DNA of 49,841 nucleotides, from assembly GCA_003427395.1 (NCBI GenBank), contig BFEA01000544.1, positions 432,075-481,915 of the forward strand, in the 5' to 3' direction. Source of the DNA: Chara braunii. Its lineage: Eukaryota; Streptophyta; Charophyceae; Charales; Characeae. A model generated the notes under the pieces. The model was not told the DNA's origin, did no database searches, and saw only the letters and a program-made list of their open reading frames with translations. Position numbers and translations under genes: made by a program. Positions 29,101-44,000 of the stretch are shown one piece after another (position 1 is the stretch's first letter; the number at the start of each line of letters is the position of its first letter).

Positions 29101-32100
29101 TAGCCCAAGGAACGACCTCAACTCAGTCAAAGTGCGGGGGTTAGGCCAATCGCGAATTGCTGCAATCTTTGCGTCTTCCGCTTTGATTCCATCACCATCA
29201 AGCACATTCCCCAGATATAAAACCTGACGCTTTACCCACTCGCAATTCTTGGGGTTCAACTTCAGTTTTGCTTCACCCAATTTATTTAGCACGAGTCAAA
29301 GGTGCTCACAATGTTCTTTCAAATCTTTACTAAAAATCAAAATATCATCAAGATAAACGACAACAAACATATCAAGCCACTCACGGAAAAGCTCATTCAT
29401 CGTTCTTTGGAACGTTGCAGGGGCATTTGTAAGACCAAAGGGCAACACAATGAACTCATAGTGCTCATACCTTGTCCGAAAGGCAGTCTTGTATTGGTCT
29501 TCTGACTCCACCTCAATTTGATGGTAGCCAGACTTCAAATCAATCTTAGTGAAGTACTTGCTACCCTGCACTCGATCCAACATATTGTCTATCCTTGGCA
29601 ATGGCTCAACATTTTTAACCGTTATATCGTTTAATCTTCTATAATCTATACGCATGCGGACTCGACCATCTTTCTTTGGCACAAAAAGCACTCGCGCACC
29701 ATAAGGCGAGGAGCTAGGTCTTATTCATCCCTTTTCCAGCATTTCATCAAGTTGGGTTCGCAGTTCGTCTAATTCTTTGGGTGACATCCGGTATATAGGT
29801 CCCTTAGGAATCTGACTTGCTGGTACAATTTCAATGTGATGTTTGATTGGTCGTTCCACCACACCGCCTGGGGCCTCTGACACATCTGCGAATTCTTTCA
29901 AAATCTTTTCAATTTCGGGGCACTTTGCCTCTTCTTTGACTTCACCTGCCTTCACTGGACGCACATATGCAACAAAAACTTGATCATACAAGTTGTACTT
30001 TTTCACATGGCGGGTGAACGCGGGGGCACTCATACAACAATGAGCTAAGCTGCTTTCCTTACCAGATTCATGGAATAGGCGGATTTTCTTCTTTCCACCC
30101 TGCAGACTTGGGAGCCAACACTCATGGTCCCTTAACTTTATATCCGCATTTGCAGTTTCACCCCAATCCATGCCTAAAAGAATGTCAAAAGGGAGATTAT
30201 CTTCCACCAAGAGAGTCAGAGAGTGGAAAGCGTGTTCTACCTTTCCCTCTGCTTCGAGCCGGAAGTATATCTTGACCCCTTCAACATATCTATCCATTAT
30301 AGTTATAGTACTATTAACTAACTTACTCATTACGGGTTCATCTAACTGTTTAACCTTTAGCCTGAGTCGCAACTTTTGCAATCCTTTCTTATTAATATAG
30401 TTGCGCGTTGACCCACTGTCAATCATTCCTCCAACTCTTACTTTATTTATCTCTAGATCTGCAATTATTAACTGTCCTTTTTGTTTCTTCATTTTAGTCC
30501 AGGCTTGGCGACGAGCGGCCAACTCATCACCCATGCCAGCGAGGGATCCACCTAGAGAGGTACACACACTTACTACCTCTGGACAGTGTACTAGGTGGGG
30601 ACTGCCTATCTTTTCTGTTTCTGCTTGAGGAACCTTCGGATGGGAGGATGTCTTTCTGTTTACATCCGAAGTTCCGTTAGAGGCAACTGAAACCTCTACT
30701 AGCTGTTCCCTTTTGGTTGTTTGTAGTCGGGACAGAAAGGAACGATGTGGTTGGGGTCACCACATTTGAGGCATTGATCGGCGGCCTTTCTATCCTACCA
30801 AATTTTCTCTGTAATCCCCAATTTCTTCCAGGGATCCCCTTCGGGCAAACCTGGATGGGGTGGATATGGTTTGTCCCATGTACCATACCACGCGCCTCTT
30901 CCTCTTTCCCAAGTAGAATACGAACCACGGCCACCTTGTGAGGGACCATTGCCCCTTCCACCCACGTAGTAACTACCTTTGCCACCCCCCCTCGGGGTAC
31001 CGGGTCCTCTTCCACCACGTCCGCTCTCCTCTTCCTCGGCCACGTCCTCTTCCTTGTCGCCCTCCCCCGCGGGCTGCAACGGCCGTGTAGTCCCCCTCCT
31101 GAACTACCGAACCGTTGGGTCCTCCCTCCAGACCATAATCTATCTAGTCATAAGAGAGAGTTTCGACACCTCCTTCTTCAAAGGTAAGAAGGAGATTGTC
31201 TTTCCCAGGTATGTTCCCTGAGGTGGTGCGATTTTGCCATTTCTTACCTGCTTGCAGATCTTTCCAGTAATGGCAATAATTAGCCTCGGCTAAGAAGCCA
31301 GCATGATCTATAGCGATCTTGCTGAATTTCTCGTATGCCATCTCCTCTTCCTTTGTACGGGGATTTAACTGAGTACGGAGAGGGTCGGGCAGTGCCCTAA
31401 TGAAATTATTGAGGATCTAAGTGGGAGTGAGTCCATGTTCAACGCATTGTAAGAGTTCATCCATAGTTGCTATGAGTGCAGACGCACTCTTCCATTTCCG
31501 ATCTGCAATGTTTAAGATTAACATTTCTGTTCGGCGAGCCAAATTTTTATTTTCAAATCTTTCTCTAATAACCTTAAAGAAATCTTCCATTCTCGTTTGT
31601 TGTGAATATTCAATCATGGTCTGGCAGTTCGCTTCCTTTTGCAATGATATGGCGAAGCTCATTGCATCACCGGCCATGCACGAGGTGGTCATCAGAAATC
31701 TGTCCCAATATGGAATACGTTGCCCATACACATACGATTCTACGGCCGCAATCCAATGTAGCAAACTTATATCCCCACAGTCTTCTCGCAACACTCCCTT
31801 TCCTTTCATGTCACCATCTCCCCCGTTTCCGTCTCCATCTCCTCCTCCGCCGCCGCTATCACGAACTATCTTATCAATTACAGCGAGCGTAAAGGTTTGG
31901 GTGATGTGATTATCTAGTTTCTGAATATACGATTGAATATGCTGATCAACATCTCTGGCAGACTTCTGCAGAAAGGTGTTTCAGACTCCCTCAAACTCAT
32001 ATTGGTGGGTTTCAACCTTTTACAGAGTTCTGTTCATTGCTTCCAGCTCTTACTTGGTATGTAGGACTGTTTCTGTTAAGAGGGCTGGTTTTTCTTCTGT

Positions 32101-34971
32101 TGCAGCTTGCTTATCTTTTTGGTCCTGCAGTTCTCTTTGTAGCCTCGCACCCTCTATTTGCAGTTTTTTCCTTTCATCCGGTTCTTGCCGTTTTGCTGCT
32201 AACATTCTCATATGCAGTTCCGCACGCTTTTCCTCTAGCAAAAATTATTTTTCCCTTTGATCTTTAATAGATGTTAGTTTCGCAATGAACAGATCTCTCT
32301 CTTCCTCCGTTTCTTCAATTCGGTCGTTGGAATAGGCATATTGATCATACCAATCCAGCGGTTTGACTTGAAGTTTGCCACCTGTCTGGCTAGTCTCACC
32401 TTTTTCTGTTCGCCGCCTGATGAGCCTGTCATCAGCAGGTTCATCTTCTTCCTCTATTGTCTGCAATTCTTCTTTCAATTCCCTTTCCAACTTTTCTTTC
32501 ATTTCCTTCTTCATTCTTTTTTCTTCCATCTGCATTTTCTTCTTTACTTCTTCTTTTTGTCTTTTTTTTTCTTCTTTTTCTCTTTTCTTTTCTGCCTATC
32601 GGCGATCAATCTCAGCCTGTTCTGCAGCTATGGGCCCTGGCTTGATTGCCCCTGATCACATCATCATATGGGCGAACATGTTCTTCCAAACCCTAATGGG
32701 AAGAAGAGTCTGAAGATGGGCCCCAACAAACAGATAGGGCCAATAATCCTTGCATGGGGTAATCATCCATGGTGGATGACAGCACAGGGGGTCCTCCGCT
32801 GGTCCACCAAGTGACTACCCCCAAACTACTACTTAACTTTGTCTGACGTGGATGGGATGTTATGCTTTTTTTTTTTTTTTTTCAATCTATGGAGATCGCT
32901 GCTTCAAGAATAACGAATTTCAAACAATAAAAAACTTCACTGTGTAATAGGACTTCTCTTTTTCTTTTTTTACACGCTGTCTATCTCCCACTTAATTAGT
33001 ATCTTCCTTCCTTTCCTATCGATCTGGTTATGTCCTTTTTGTTTTTAATTAACCTTCGTTGTCTGTCCTCTTGTGCAGGGAGAAGCCGGGGTGTACACTA
33101 TGTCAGATGCCCGATCAGTACTTTGATCACACAGATTGTCACTGCCCAGTTGATTATGCCTTATGTCGTGTTTGCATCCTGACGTGGCGATCGGCCATTA
33201 CCAACCAGCGTCTGCTACCTTTGCTACCTCCCACCGATGTCAGACCAGAGGGGTAGAAGAGAGGACCAGACAAGGACTCTGACCACTCTTAACTTTGACG
33301 TGACCAGACACTTGTATCCTAATGTTCAGACCAAACCAGACCTTGGGTAGACCCGACCGCAGCAGCAGTGGCCACCAGAGAGGAGGAGAAGTCCAGGTAC
33401 AACACACACACTCATGCAGCCAGGTAAGGGGATGCAGGTTTCTTCTCTCTTTTGCAGCTGTCGATGAAGACTCCTCGTCGCTCTGCACTCCACGCTCCTT
33501 GCGCAGGTAAGTCCTCCTTAGCCCCTCCCACTTCGGCCTACTTCTCTCTCCTATCCCAGTCCACTTCTCTCATTCCTCCACCATCGTCAGCATCATCATC
33601 AAGCCAGCGCAATTCCTCTCGTCGACCGTGCTCATGCCAGCGCAGTGAGTGCAACAAGTTACCGCTCCGATACCAAATTTGCAAGGGACCTGACTGTCCA
33701 CAACTTGCCAGAGTGTATCACATTGCATGCCAAAATATTATTCACACACATTATGAAGATTCACACAAAGCAAAGTCGAGCTGGGATGAGAACCAAGGTA
33801 GCACAACTTATATTATCACAACATCATTATAAAGAGTATCGCGAGTTCAGGAGCAAAGCGCTGAATATTATCACAAGTTTCTCTCTCGTTCATCAACGAC
33901 ACAAGGGTCTGGCTCTGCCAGCGCCTCCTTCAGATGACAATACAACGCAGAACAGGTAAGTATCCACCATAGCCAACTCAGGAACCTGCTCCTCTCTCTC
34001 TCTCTCTCTTTCTTCTCTCTCAAGATCCCTTGTCTTGGTCCTCTCGTCCCACCATACATGCACACTCCTACTACGAGAATCTACTCTGAATGCTACCCAC
34101 TGAAGACTACATCTAACCCTTCTACATCTACTAACATGTTGGTGCAGCTGTGGCTGCTTTCGCCAGCCAGCGCCTAGCCCCTTCTTTCCTCTTGCGCAGC
34201 TTCTTCTGCCAGCGCTTCCCCAGCATGCTAGCGCACAAGTGCCTTTAGCACTTCCACGCAACAATGCCACTGAAGATCTGTCGTGTGGGGAGGCTGGCTA
34301 GGTTTCTTATACTGCTGGCCTCCCTTCGCGAGGCCTGCATTGACACACTCGGGTCTTCCCTGTCCCAGACCTTTGCAGTGTGTGTCCCAGTACCTTTTCC
34401 TTCACGGTCTGCTGCTGATGCGGCCTTCAGGCCTGAATTTTGGACTTGGGGTTTGAACCTAGACCTCATGTTAGACTTTGACTGGACTGGGACCTGATCT
34501 TTGACTTACCTCTGAACAGACATAACTTCAGTCCGAAAGACACACCTACTGCCTGAACAAACACATGCACTGCACGAACAGACATATCTCCTGCTTGAAC
34601 AGACATGACTTGCACAACCTCTGGATGAATAGATGTGTCTCCCACAATTGAATACTGCATCTGTTCCTCTAGGGGTACAACCGTGACCTTTGACATGACT
34701 TTTGCTTTAGTTAGGATGTGACTTTTGACCCAGAGAACATGCCTTTTGATCTGCTTTTCACGAGTTGGGTTCTGGTCGAGTGACCCCACTATGCTGCATT
34801 CGTCATTCAGGGTCTGAATCAAGTAAAAGACCCTTTTAAACGAACTGCTGTTGAAATTTTCTCTCCTCTCCGTACTCTCTTCCATTTACTTAGTCATTTT
34901 TTTGACGGCACACTTCGTCCCAAATCCAAAACTTAGTTTCTCTTCACTCTCCTCCACCTCCTCATTTATTT

Positions 34972-35014
<43 letters not shown>

Positions 35015-38000
35015 CTAGGCTACCAGAGTGGGCCAGGTCCACTTGCCCGGCCGGACCAAAAAGATATAAAATATATATATATATATATATACAGGGTTGC
35101 CGGCATTCGGGACGGGCTGAACACCCGAACCCAAACGCCCGAACGTTTGGGAGCCCCTCTCGACGCGTTCGAACGTTCGGCCGAACGCGGAACCCAAAAA
35201 AAAAAACAAAAAAAAAACGTTCCCAAAACTTCTGAAAACAAAATATGTCATGCAGAAGAATAAACTAAACAACATTTGCCTCAACAGTACATCCAAATTC
35301 CTTACCAAATTTGAAATAAATAATATTAATGAAAATAAGAAAAAATAAAACGAGAATGAAATTATTGCGTGGGCGAGCAAGTTTTTGACATTGCCATCTT
35401 TGGCGATTTGTCATTATTTTTTGGCTTTGTCAAATGCCATGAAATTTCATACATATGTATGTTACATAATAGATAACCTACAAGTTAAGTTTGAAAAAAT
35501 AATATTATTTTTCAGGCCCCGAAATAAAGGGAAAACAAAAAGTGAAAAGAAAAAAAAAAAAAATTAGTAAGTGGGAAAGCAAGTTTTGACACCACCATCT
35601 TTGCCGATTTTTCATTATTGTTTGGATCCACAGAATGACTTTAAAATGTAGTGAAAGGTAGCTTACATAACATAGAACTCACAAAAAAAAAGCAGAAAAA
35701 CATAATAATTTTTAGGTACCAAAATAAGTTTTTGCGGGGTCGGAACCCCTTCGAGTTCGGGTCCCGTACGGGGACCCGAACGCCTGAATGTTCGGGGGTC
35801 AGCTTAGGGGCCTCCGTATGTTCGGCCTGATAACTCTCTCTCTCTCTATATATATATTTTTTAATTTGCTAACGAATTTCGATGTGACCTTGAGGCAAAA
35901 GTTGTTGAGTTTATTTTTCTGCATAACATAGTGTTTTTTTTTTTCAGATCTTTTGGATTTTTTTTTTTTTTTTTTTTTTTTTGGCTGGGACCTCCATTGG
36001 TCCTTGCACGACCGGGCCGCCCGGGAAAATAGGGTCACCCGGGCGGCTTGGCTGGTAGCCTAGTTTATTTATTTATTCTTTCTTAAAACTTTAATTTGCA
36101 GTATTTTAAAAGTTAGTGTGCTCCTCTTGCTTTTTTCTTCCTCTTGGCACATTTTTGACCCCATGTGGGGTACGAAAACGCTGCCGAAAATTCCAAAACA
36201 AAAACAATTCTCTCTCTCCAAACTCTTTACATTTTATTTATTTATTTATTTATTATCTCTTTTATTTTATTTTTATCTTGAAATTTTACTATTTATTAAA
36301 TTCCCCCCCACCTCCCCTCCCTGGTTGTTATTGTCTGTCCTTGATTACCGGTATTTGGCCAGATAGTTTATGTACTCGTCCCAGTGTTGCTTACCAGCTT
36401 CCCGCATCGGTCACTGCACTACGGCCCAGAGCCCTTTCTCCTCCCCTTATCCCCTCACGCCCACCTCAAGGTTCCCTACAGTTCGTTACCCCTCCTCCCG
36501 CTATGGTACCCTCTCCGAGTCCTCCACCTCTGACCCCACGCACCCAGCGAGTGGCTACCTTACAGGCTACCGTTGCGAAGCTCCAGGCGGAGACACTCAT
36601 CCTGAGACAGCATCACCCTTCACAGGCTGCTCACCCTTCATCTTCCTTCACTGCCCCTTCCACTTCGGTCTTGCAAACTCGTTTCCCTCGACCTGCTCCT
36701 CCACCTCTACCGTCCTATCTCGCCACCCAGTCACAGCTGCCTGCGGTCGTTGCCTCCACCTCTGTTGGACCTTCCACCAACAGCCACGACCCACAGCCTG
36801 CCCACTTAAACCCCTGCACCGGCCTCGACATTTACCGCCGTAATGCAGGCCCATCAACCTTTCTCCCCTCGTTGTCAGCACAACGGTCCCCCCTTTGTGC
36901 GCCAGTCGGATATACCCGACTACGATGGCATACTTTGCGTGTCGCATTGGTTGCAGGCCGCCACACGTGCACTGACATCAACAAGCACTAGTCAGAAGTC
37001 GTGGTGCTCTCTGGTTGCATCTAAATCTCGAGGCGGCGCTTTCACCGCATGAGAGACCTGTTATACGCATCGTACTCGCATAGGTGAGGCTCCCACTTTC
37101 GCAGACTTCACCGCCTTCCTTCATGACCGGTATGGTGTTTGGCACGGCGCGACCGACACCTCAGATAGGGTCACCCAGACCCGATGGCCCGGGTCCTCTG
37201 CACCGACAGATCTGGAGCATCGCATCCGGGTGTTTCAGGACACCCGCCTCATTTGAGATGAGACGCTCCTACCAACAGGTTTCTCGTCAGTTTCCCGCCC
37301 GGTTACCGCATAGAGCTTTGGAGACAGACCAGAGGATGCGAAGTCGCATTTCCGACGCCCCGTCCTCTTTGCGACGTGCCTCCACCACCCTGTCACGCGG
37401 CAGTGCGGCACCGCTCGAGGCCATTCCTCTTTTGCCAACTCGTCTTGGAGCGCCATTCTCTCGACACTATAGTTCTCTCAATTACGGCAAGGACATCTCA
37501 ACCGAGCTTGACCCTGCCCTTGGGGACGCCCTCGAGGACCTTGAGCTTCGGGATGTCATCCAGTACCACTCGGATGGCGACATCCCGATGGCCGACCGCT
37601 TGCAAATGGCGATGTCCGCCATGGGTCGTGCTCGTAGTTGACCTGTACAGGCTAGCACCTGCACATTCGATGGCCCTGAGGTAGACCTTGTGCACGGTTT
37701 CGTCCTTCCTCGTGAAGCTCTATTACCTGAGGAGTGCGCCGCCCTCGAGGCCCGTCGCAGTTGCATTCGTTGCCGCCAAGATGGACACACCTCCGCACGG
37801 TGTCCATACCATGTCGCCCCCGATGGGCTCTATGCTAACATTTATTGTCAGCGTCCATCTCAGCCCCCCCCCCCGGCGTCGCTCGGCCAGTCCCATCCAG
37901 CTAGCCACGATGTAGTGTACCGATGAGGCCTCGCACGGAGCCGGCTTCCTGACCACCGAGTCATGGTTTGCCACTTTGGCTACCATACCAGAGGATCCTC

Positions 38001-41000
38001 ATTACACGTTAGACGCAGTTCTCTCTGCCCCGCCGTTTGTCGAGGTACCGTCTGCCCCACAACAGACCCTCGCATCTAGTCCTTTCCCTTTGAGACTTCC
38101 GACGCATCTCGCCATTTGCGCAACTCCTTGCAGCGCTCGCTAGCGACTCGCGATGACGTTGTGTCATCTCTCCCGGATTTGAGCATTCGTCAAGGTCCTC
38201 AAGAGCGACTCATGAGACACGTAAACGTCCTCCGTCGTCTTCTCGCTCTGCTCTCTAACCCTGATTGCACCCTCCCCATCATTCCTATTCGCCTCAGTAC
38301 ATCTATGAGGGTGTACCTCGCTTTATGGGACTCCTACTCGCAGGGAGATTTCGTTCACCCTCGCGTGGTTGAGGAAGCTCGTCCAGCTACCTCCGGGTCT
38401 AGCTCTCCTATCTCCATTACCCTCAGAGATAACAAGACTCAACGCTTCTTCGATCAGACGGTCCCCGACCTCCACTTTTCCCTCACCCTCCAGCCACCGG
38501 ATAGTACCCAGGAGCCTCGGCCCTACCATTCTTCCGCATACTTCGACATGCGGGAGATTGGGTACGGCTTTATCCTTCGCACTCCTTGGTCTCGCCAGTT
38601 CCGTGGCACAGAGACCGAATGGGTGACCGAGACACTCTTTTTGAAAACGAAGTGTGATCAGACCTATCGAGTCCCCTTCATTGGAACCACGGGCGACACC
38701 CCTTCCGACCTACCTCCCCAAGACCCTCGTCCCTCTGGGTCCCACCCAAACATCGCCTTCACTTATCCTCGCTAGTTTTCTCATTTCATACGTCCTCCTA
38801 AACGTCATGGACCCTTTGTCCAGAGGTTGAGCTCATCTCTTTGGAGCCCAATCCCCCTGACCCTTCCTCCATCTTTGCGTCTCCCATCTCTACATCCACC
38901 CCTCAACCTGCAGATACCCCCTCGACATCCCAGGTCGCAACGCCGTCTACTGTTGAGCCCACACATACGTCTCGTGCAGATGCAAACGTTAAGGAACTTA
39001 CACGGTTCACAACCGACTTAGAGTTCGCCGTTCGCGACCTGATTCGAGAGTACCGCAACGTTTTCCCTCAGTATTTCTCATACAACGGGATCCCTCTGAT
39101 GCGTGGTGTTGAGCATTCTATCTAGCTCGTGCCCGACTATCGTGTCCACCATCAGGCACCCTACCCACTCTCGATTCCAGAGGCAACGGAACTCAAGCGT
39201 CAACTTGAGGAGCTCCTTCGACTGGTTTCATTAAACCCAATAACTCCCCTTGGGTGCACCTAACTTATTTGCTCGCAAAGTGGATGGAATTCTCTACCTT
39301 TGCATTGATTACCGCTGCCTTACATAGTTAAGAACAATTATCCCATGCCTCGCACGGACAAGCTGTTTGACCGTCTGGCAAGCAATCACTTCTTCACGAA
39401 GATCGATCTTCGTAGCAGTTACCATCAGATCCGCGTTGCCACAGAGGATCAGCCGAAGACTGCCTTTTGGTCACGCTTCGGCCACTACGAGTTCACAGTG
39501 ATGCCATTCGGCCTCACCAATGCACCCACTACCTTCCTGACGGTGGTGAACGATATCTTTAGGGACATTCTTGAAGAATACGTTATCGTATGATTAGACG
39601 ATATCTTGGCCTACAGTCGTACCTTAGAAGACCACCTCAGACACCTACACGATGTCCTACATCACTTACGCAAGCATGACTTCTATGCCAAGCTAAATAA
39701 GTGTCGCTTTGCCCAGTGCAATGTGGACTTCTTCGGACACCATATGTCTGACCAGGGTCTCCACACGGATGACGCGAAGATCACTGCTATTGTAGAGTGG
39801 CCTGTCCCCACAACCATCAAGCATCTTCACAGTTTCTTAGGCCTCACTATTTACTATAGTAATTTCATCCGAGGATACGCTAGGTATTCCTACGTCCTTA
39901 CCTCGACCTTCCTCCGGAAGATCCCGCTGTGGTTCTGGACACCCCTCTATAAGGACGCCTTTCACGCCTTCAAGAAGGTGGTAACTTGTGCGCCAGGTTT
40001 TTCACCTCCCTGATTTTGATCGTCCCTTCATAGTCACCACTGATGCGTTAGATTTCGCAGGAGGAGCTATGCTTTCTCATGTGTTTCCCTCTCCTCCTGA
40101 TTCACCTTATCCCTATGTTCCCCACTTCCACCTCCCTCCTGCTGACATTGCTTATCGATTGCCGCCTATCCTTCCCCCACTTCCCTCCACTGAAAGTATC
40201 CTCGTCACTAACTCCCCGACCATAGCTGAGGATGGAACTTTCGAGGCTCGTGTTGGGGATTGCCCAATCGCTTTCTAATCCCGTCAGCTAATGTCTGCCA
40301 AAATAAACTATATTGTTGATGAACGTGGGGTTCTTGTAGTAGTTTACGCTACTCGGCACTGGCGTCATTATCTGCACGGGGTGCCCTTCACGGTGCGCAC
40401 AAACAACTCAGTTGTCCAGACTTTCCTCATGAAGCCCAAGCTTTCCCCTCGACAGACACGCTGGTGGTGTGATTTATCCGAGTTCAGTTTTACCACTCAG
40501 CCTCTCAAGGGTGAAACGAATCGCGTCACCGATGCCTTGTTCCCTCGTCCTGACCACCATTGGGAACCCATCCACCTTTCTGCTATCTCGGTCACCACAG
40601 TTGATCAGTCGGTGATCGGTGTGTATTGCACTCAGTACCACCATTGTTTGTATTATCGTGTCATCCTTGCGACGCTGTGGAGTGGCAAGACCGTTCCTTC
40701 ATACTCCCTCGGTGAGAATGGTCTCTCGTACTCTCATTGTAAATCTGGTCAACTAGAACCATGTATCTGCGTTCCCTACACTAGACAACTCTGTATCCAG
40801 GCCGTAGCAGAGTTCCATCACCAGGCAGTTGTTGGTCATATGGGCTTCCACTAGACGTTGGCTCGTGTTTGCCGCCTATACGTCTGGCCGAAGTCCAATG
40901 ACTTTGTCAAAGCCTACGTCCAGGAGTGTCCTACTTGCGAAGAGGTGAACAAAGCGAATCACCTTCCGTATGGGTTACTTTAGCCCCTACCCATACCTGA

Positions 41001-44000
41001 GGGTCGTTGGCAGTCCATCTCAATGGATTTTGTTGGTCCCCTCTGCCCACCTACTGAGCGTGGTCATGATGCTATCTTGGTCGTCCTCGATCGCTTCATG
41101 AAGCGTGCACGTTTTGTCCTGTGCCGCTATCGCATTAGCGTCCAACATCATCTTCCACCGTATCGTGAGAGATCATCTTCGACCATGACCCACGCTTTAC
41201 CAACACATTCTGGTGACGCCTACACGAGGTGTACGGATCCCAGCTCTGCTTCTCGTCATCTTACGACGCTCAGACGGATGGTTAGATTGAGGTCACCAAC
41301 AAAACTCTGGATAATATCCTCTGAAAGTTTATTAGGGATGACCAGCAGTGGGACTTACACTTAGCCCACGCGAAGATTGCGCACAACCACGTCATTACGC
41401 CAGCCACGGGGATGTCGTCATTCTATTGCGACCTCGGCCACCACCCTCGGGTACCCGCGAATTTCCTATGACCATCGAGGTTGCGCCCAAACACTTGTTG
41501 TCCTGCACGTGACGACCGGATCACCCACATGGCGGTCATTATGAGGCGCGCACACGAGAGTCTAGTCGACTCCCAGACTCGCATGGGCACACGAGCGAAC
41601 CGATCACAGCTGGATCATCCATTCAAAGTCGATGACGATATGCTCGTCGACGCACGCCACTTGCAGCTCGAAGCGGATACGCTTTGCAAGTTCAAGCGTC
41701 GTTTCTTCGGTCGATGTCGCATCCTTCAGGCCGCCGGTTCTGATACTGCCGCTAGCCCGACCAGCTTCCATGTGAAGCAACCTGATTACCTTGTTGCGTC
41801 CTTCTCACAAACCGTCCGAGCTCTTCGCTGGACGTCCTTATGAGCGCCCTCCACCTATCATGGTGGGCAGTCACGAGGAGTTCGTCGTTTTCGACATCGT
41901 ATCTCGCCGAGTACCGACGATACCCCTCCACACATCGAGTACCTTGTGCGTTGGAAGGGTTATCCTGATGAGGAGGCTACTCGGGAGCCCCTCGAGCACT
42001 TGGAGCACGCCCGGATCTTGGTGCGTGCATGTGATCGTGCTCGTCATGCTGAGATATCTGCTCGTACTCAACTGATTGCCCTCTCCCTCCTCCTTCGGCT
42101 GAGGAGATTGCTGAGGACGAGCCCGCTCCCTCTGAGGTCATTCTTCAGCAGCAGACGAACGCCTCCACACGTCCACAAAGCACTCGACAACGCCCTCGGC
42201 GTCTAGATGACTGACACTCTGTTCACCTACTATTTTCCTACTGACTCACACCTTCAGGTACTTCATCATCAACTTCTTTAGGATGCCAACGTTTTGCGGT
42301 TGTGCTTCGACATCGACTCAACTCCTATTTGATCGTCGTCATCAACCATTTCGAGGACTTCAGCTACCTTATCGGCTTCAGCTACTTTGGACGTGACTTC
42401 TTCACGCCACCACCCTACCTTGTGCGTTCCTTTGTATGAGCCGCATGATGATTCTCACTTAGCTGGTTCTCCCTGAGTTGTTCTCTCCCGTGGTTTTGCG
42501 TAGGTATTGGGACCGTAGTGTTATCTTGGCTTCCCCTCTCTCAGATTTGACTTCCTCCCTAGTCGGTGAGTTGTGTGCTCGTTTCCATGACCCACTACCC
42601 TTATCACCCTTATATCGGCCATTGCATGCCTCCAGTTAGGCGTATGTCCACCTTATCCCAGACTCCCCTTTCACGGTCGACCATGCATGGTGTCACCCTT
42701 TTGTCGAGCATTAGCCGCCTTGATGGTCTATCTATCATGGTCGTTGTTTTTTTTTCGCTACCATTTCCTCACCCTAAGCCTAATGACTTGTCTCATCCTC
42801 GTGTGTGACTGCCCTTAGGAGTTTTGATTCTTAGGCTGCATTCACCCCCTCTGAGACAATCCCACTCTTAGTGGTTCAATGACACACATTATCTTGTGAC
42901 GTACTGCGACCTTTTCCTTTCAGCACTGAGGCAGTTGCCTCTAGGGCTTTCGAAATTTACCCTGCTACCTACGAACCCCTCCCGAAGGCGGCCATGCGAG
43001 GCTGCGACCGCGACTTTGAGGCCGCATGGCGGCCAGTATGGGGAGGGGAGGGGGGGGGGGTTCGTAGGTAGCAGGGTACAATTCTAAGGAACGCGTGAAG
43101 AAGGTACGCCACCACCCTTTGGACGTGACTCCTTCACGCCCAAAGGAACGCACAAGTTAGGGTCCTGGGATTTTGTTTATTTTTATTTTTTTTTGGTTGG
43201 GGTTTCCCCTGGTCCTTTCACGACCGGGCCGCCTGGGGAAATAGGGTGACCCGGGCGGCCCGGCTGGTAGCCTAGTTTACTTATTTATTCTTTTCGAAAA
43301 CTTTAATTTGCAGTATTTTGAAAGTTAATGTGCCCCTCTTGCTTTTTTTTTCCTCTTGGCACATTTTTGACCCCATGTGGGGTACGAAAATGCTGCTAAA
43401 ACTTCCAAACAAAAAACAATTCTCTCTCTCTCCTCACTCTTTACATTTTATTTATTTATTTATTTATTTATTATTATTATTTTTTTTTTTCATTTTGAAA
43501 TTTCGCTATTTATTTAATTTCCCCCCCGCTCCCCTCTGCAATCAGATTCTGTATCTTTCACACTTCTCATGCATGCAAACAGGTGCGCAGCAAACTGGCG
43601 ACAAGCGCCCACTCAGAACTCAGAGATATGGTAGCCGAGAACACAGTTCAGATACAAGTTCACTTCAATGGCTATGGCGACACAACGCCCACACAACTCT
43701 CTGTTCGCACACACATGATCACCCTGGATATCCAACACACGTTACTTTGTACACACATACACTGCATGCCATCTATAGCTATGGCAGCTATGGCCGCTGC
43801 TACCTTATTGCTATGGCTAAGCTTCTTCTCTCTCGCCCACTTCATCGTCGGGCTCATTGCAAACCACCTCGCACAAGTCGATGTGCCAGCGCTTCCGCAT
43901 GGCTTACGCAGGAATGAATGAATGACTAGGCGCTGCTCTTTAATTTATACTTTTGTAGCTCGTTGGTCTGGCCCTTGCCCATGCCCGTGGTGCACACAGT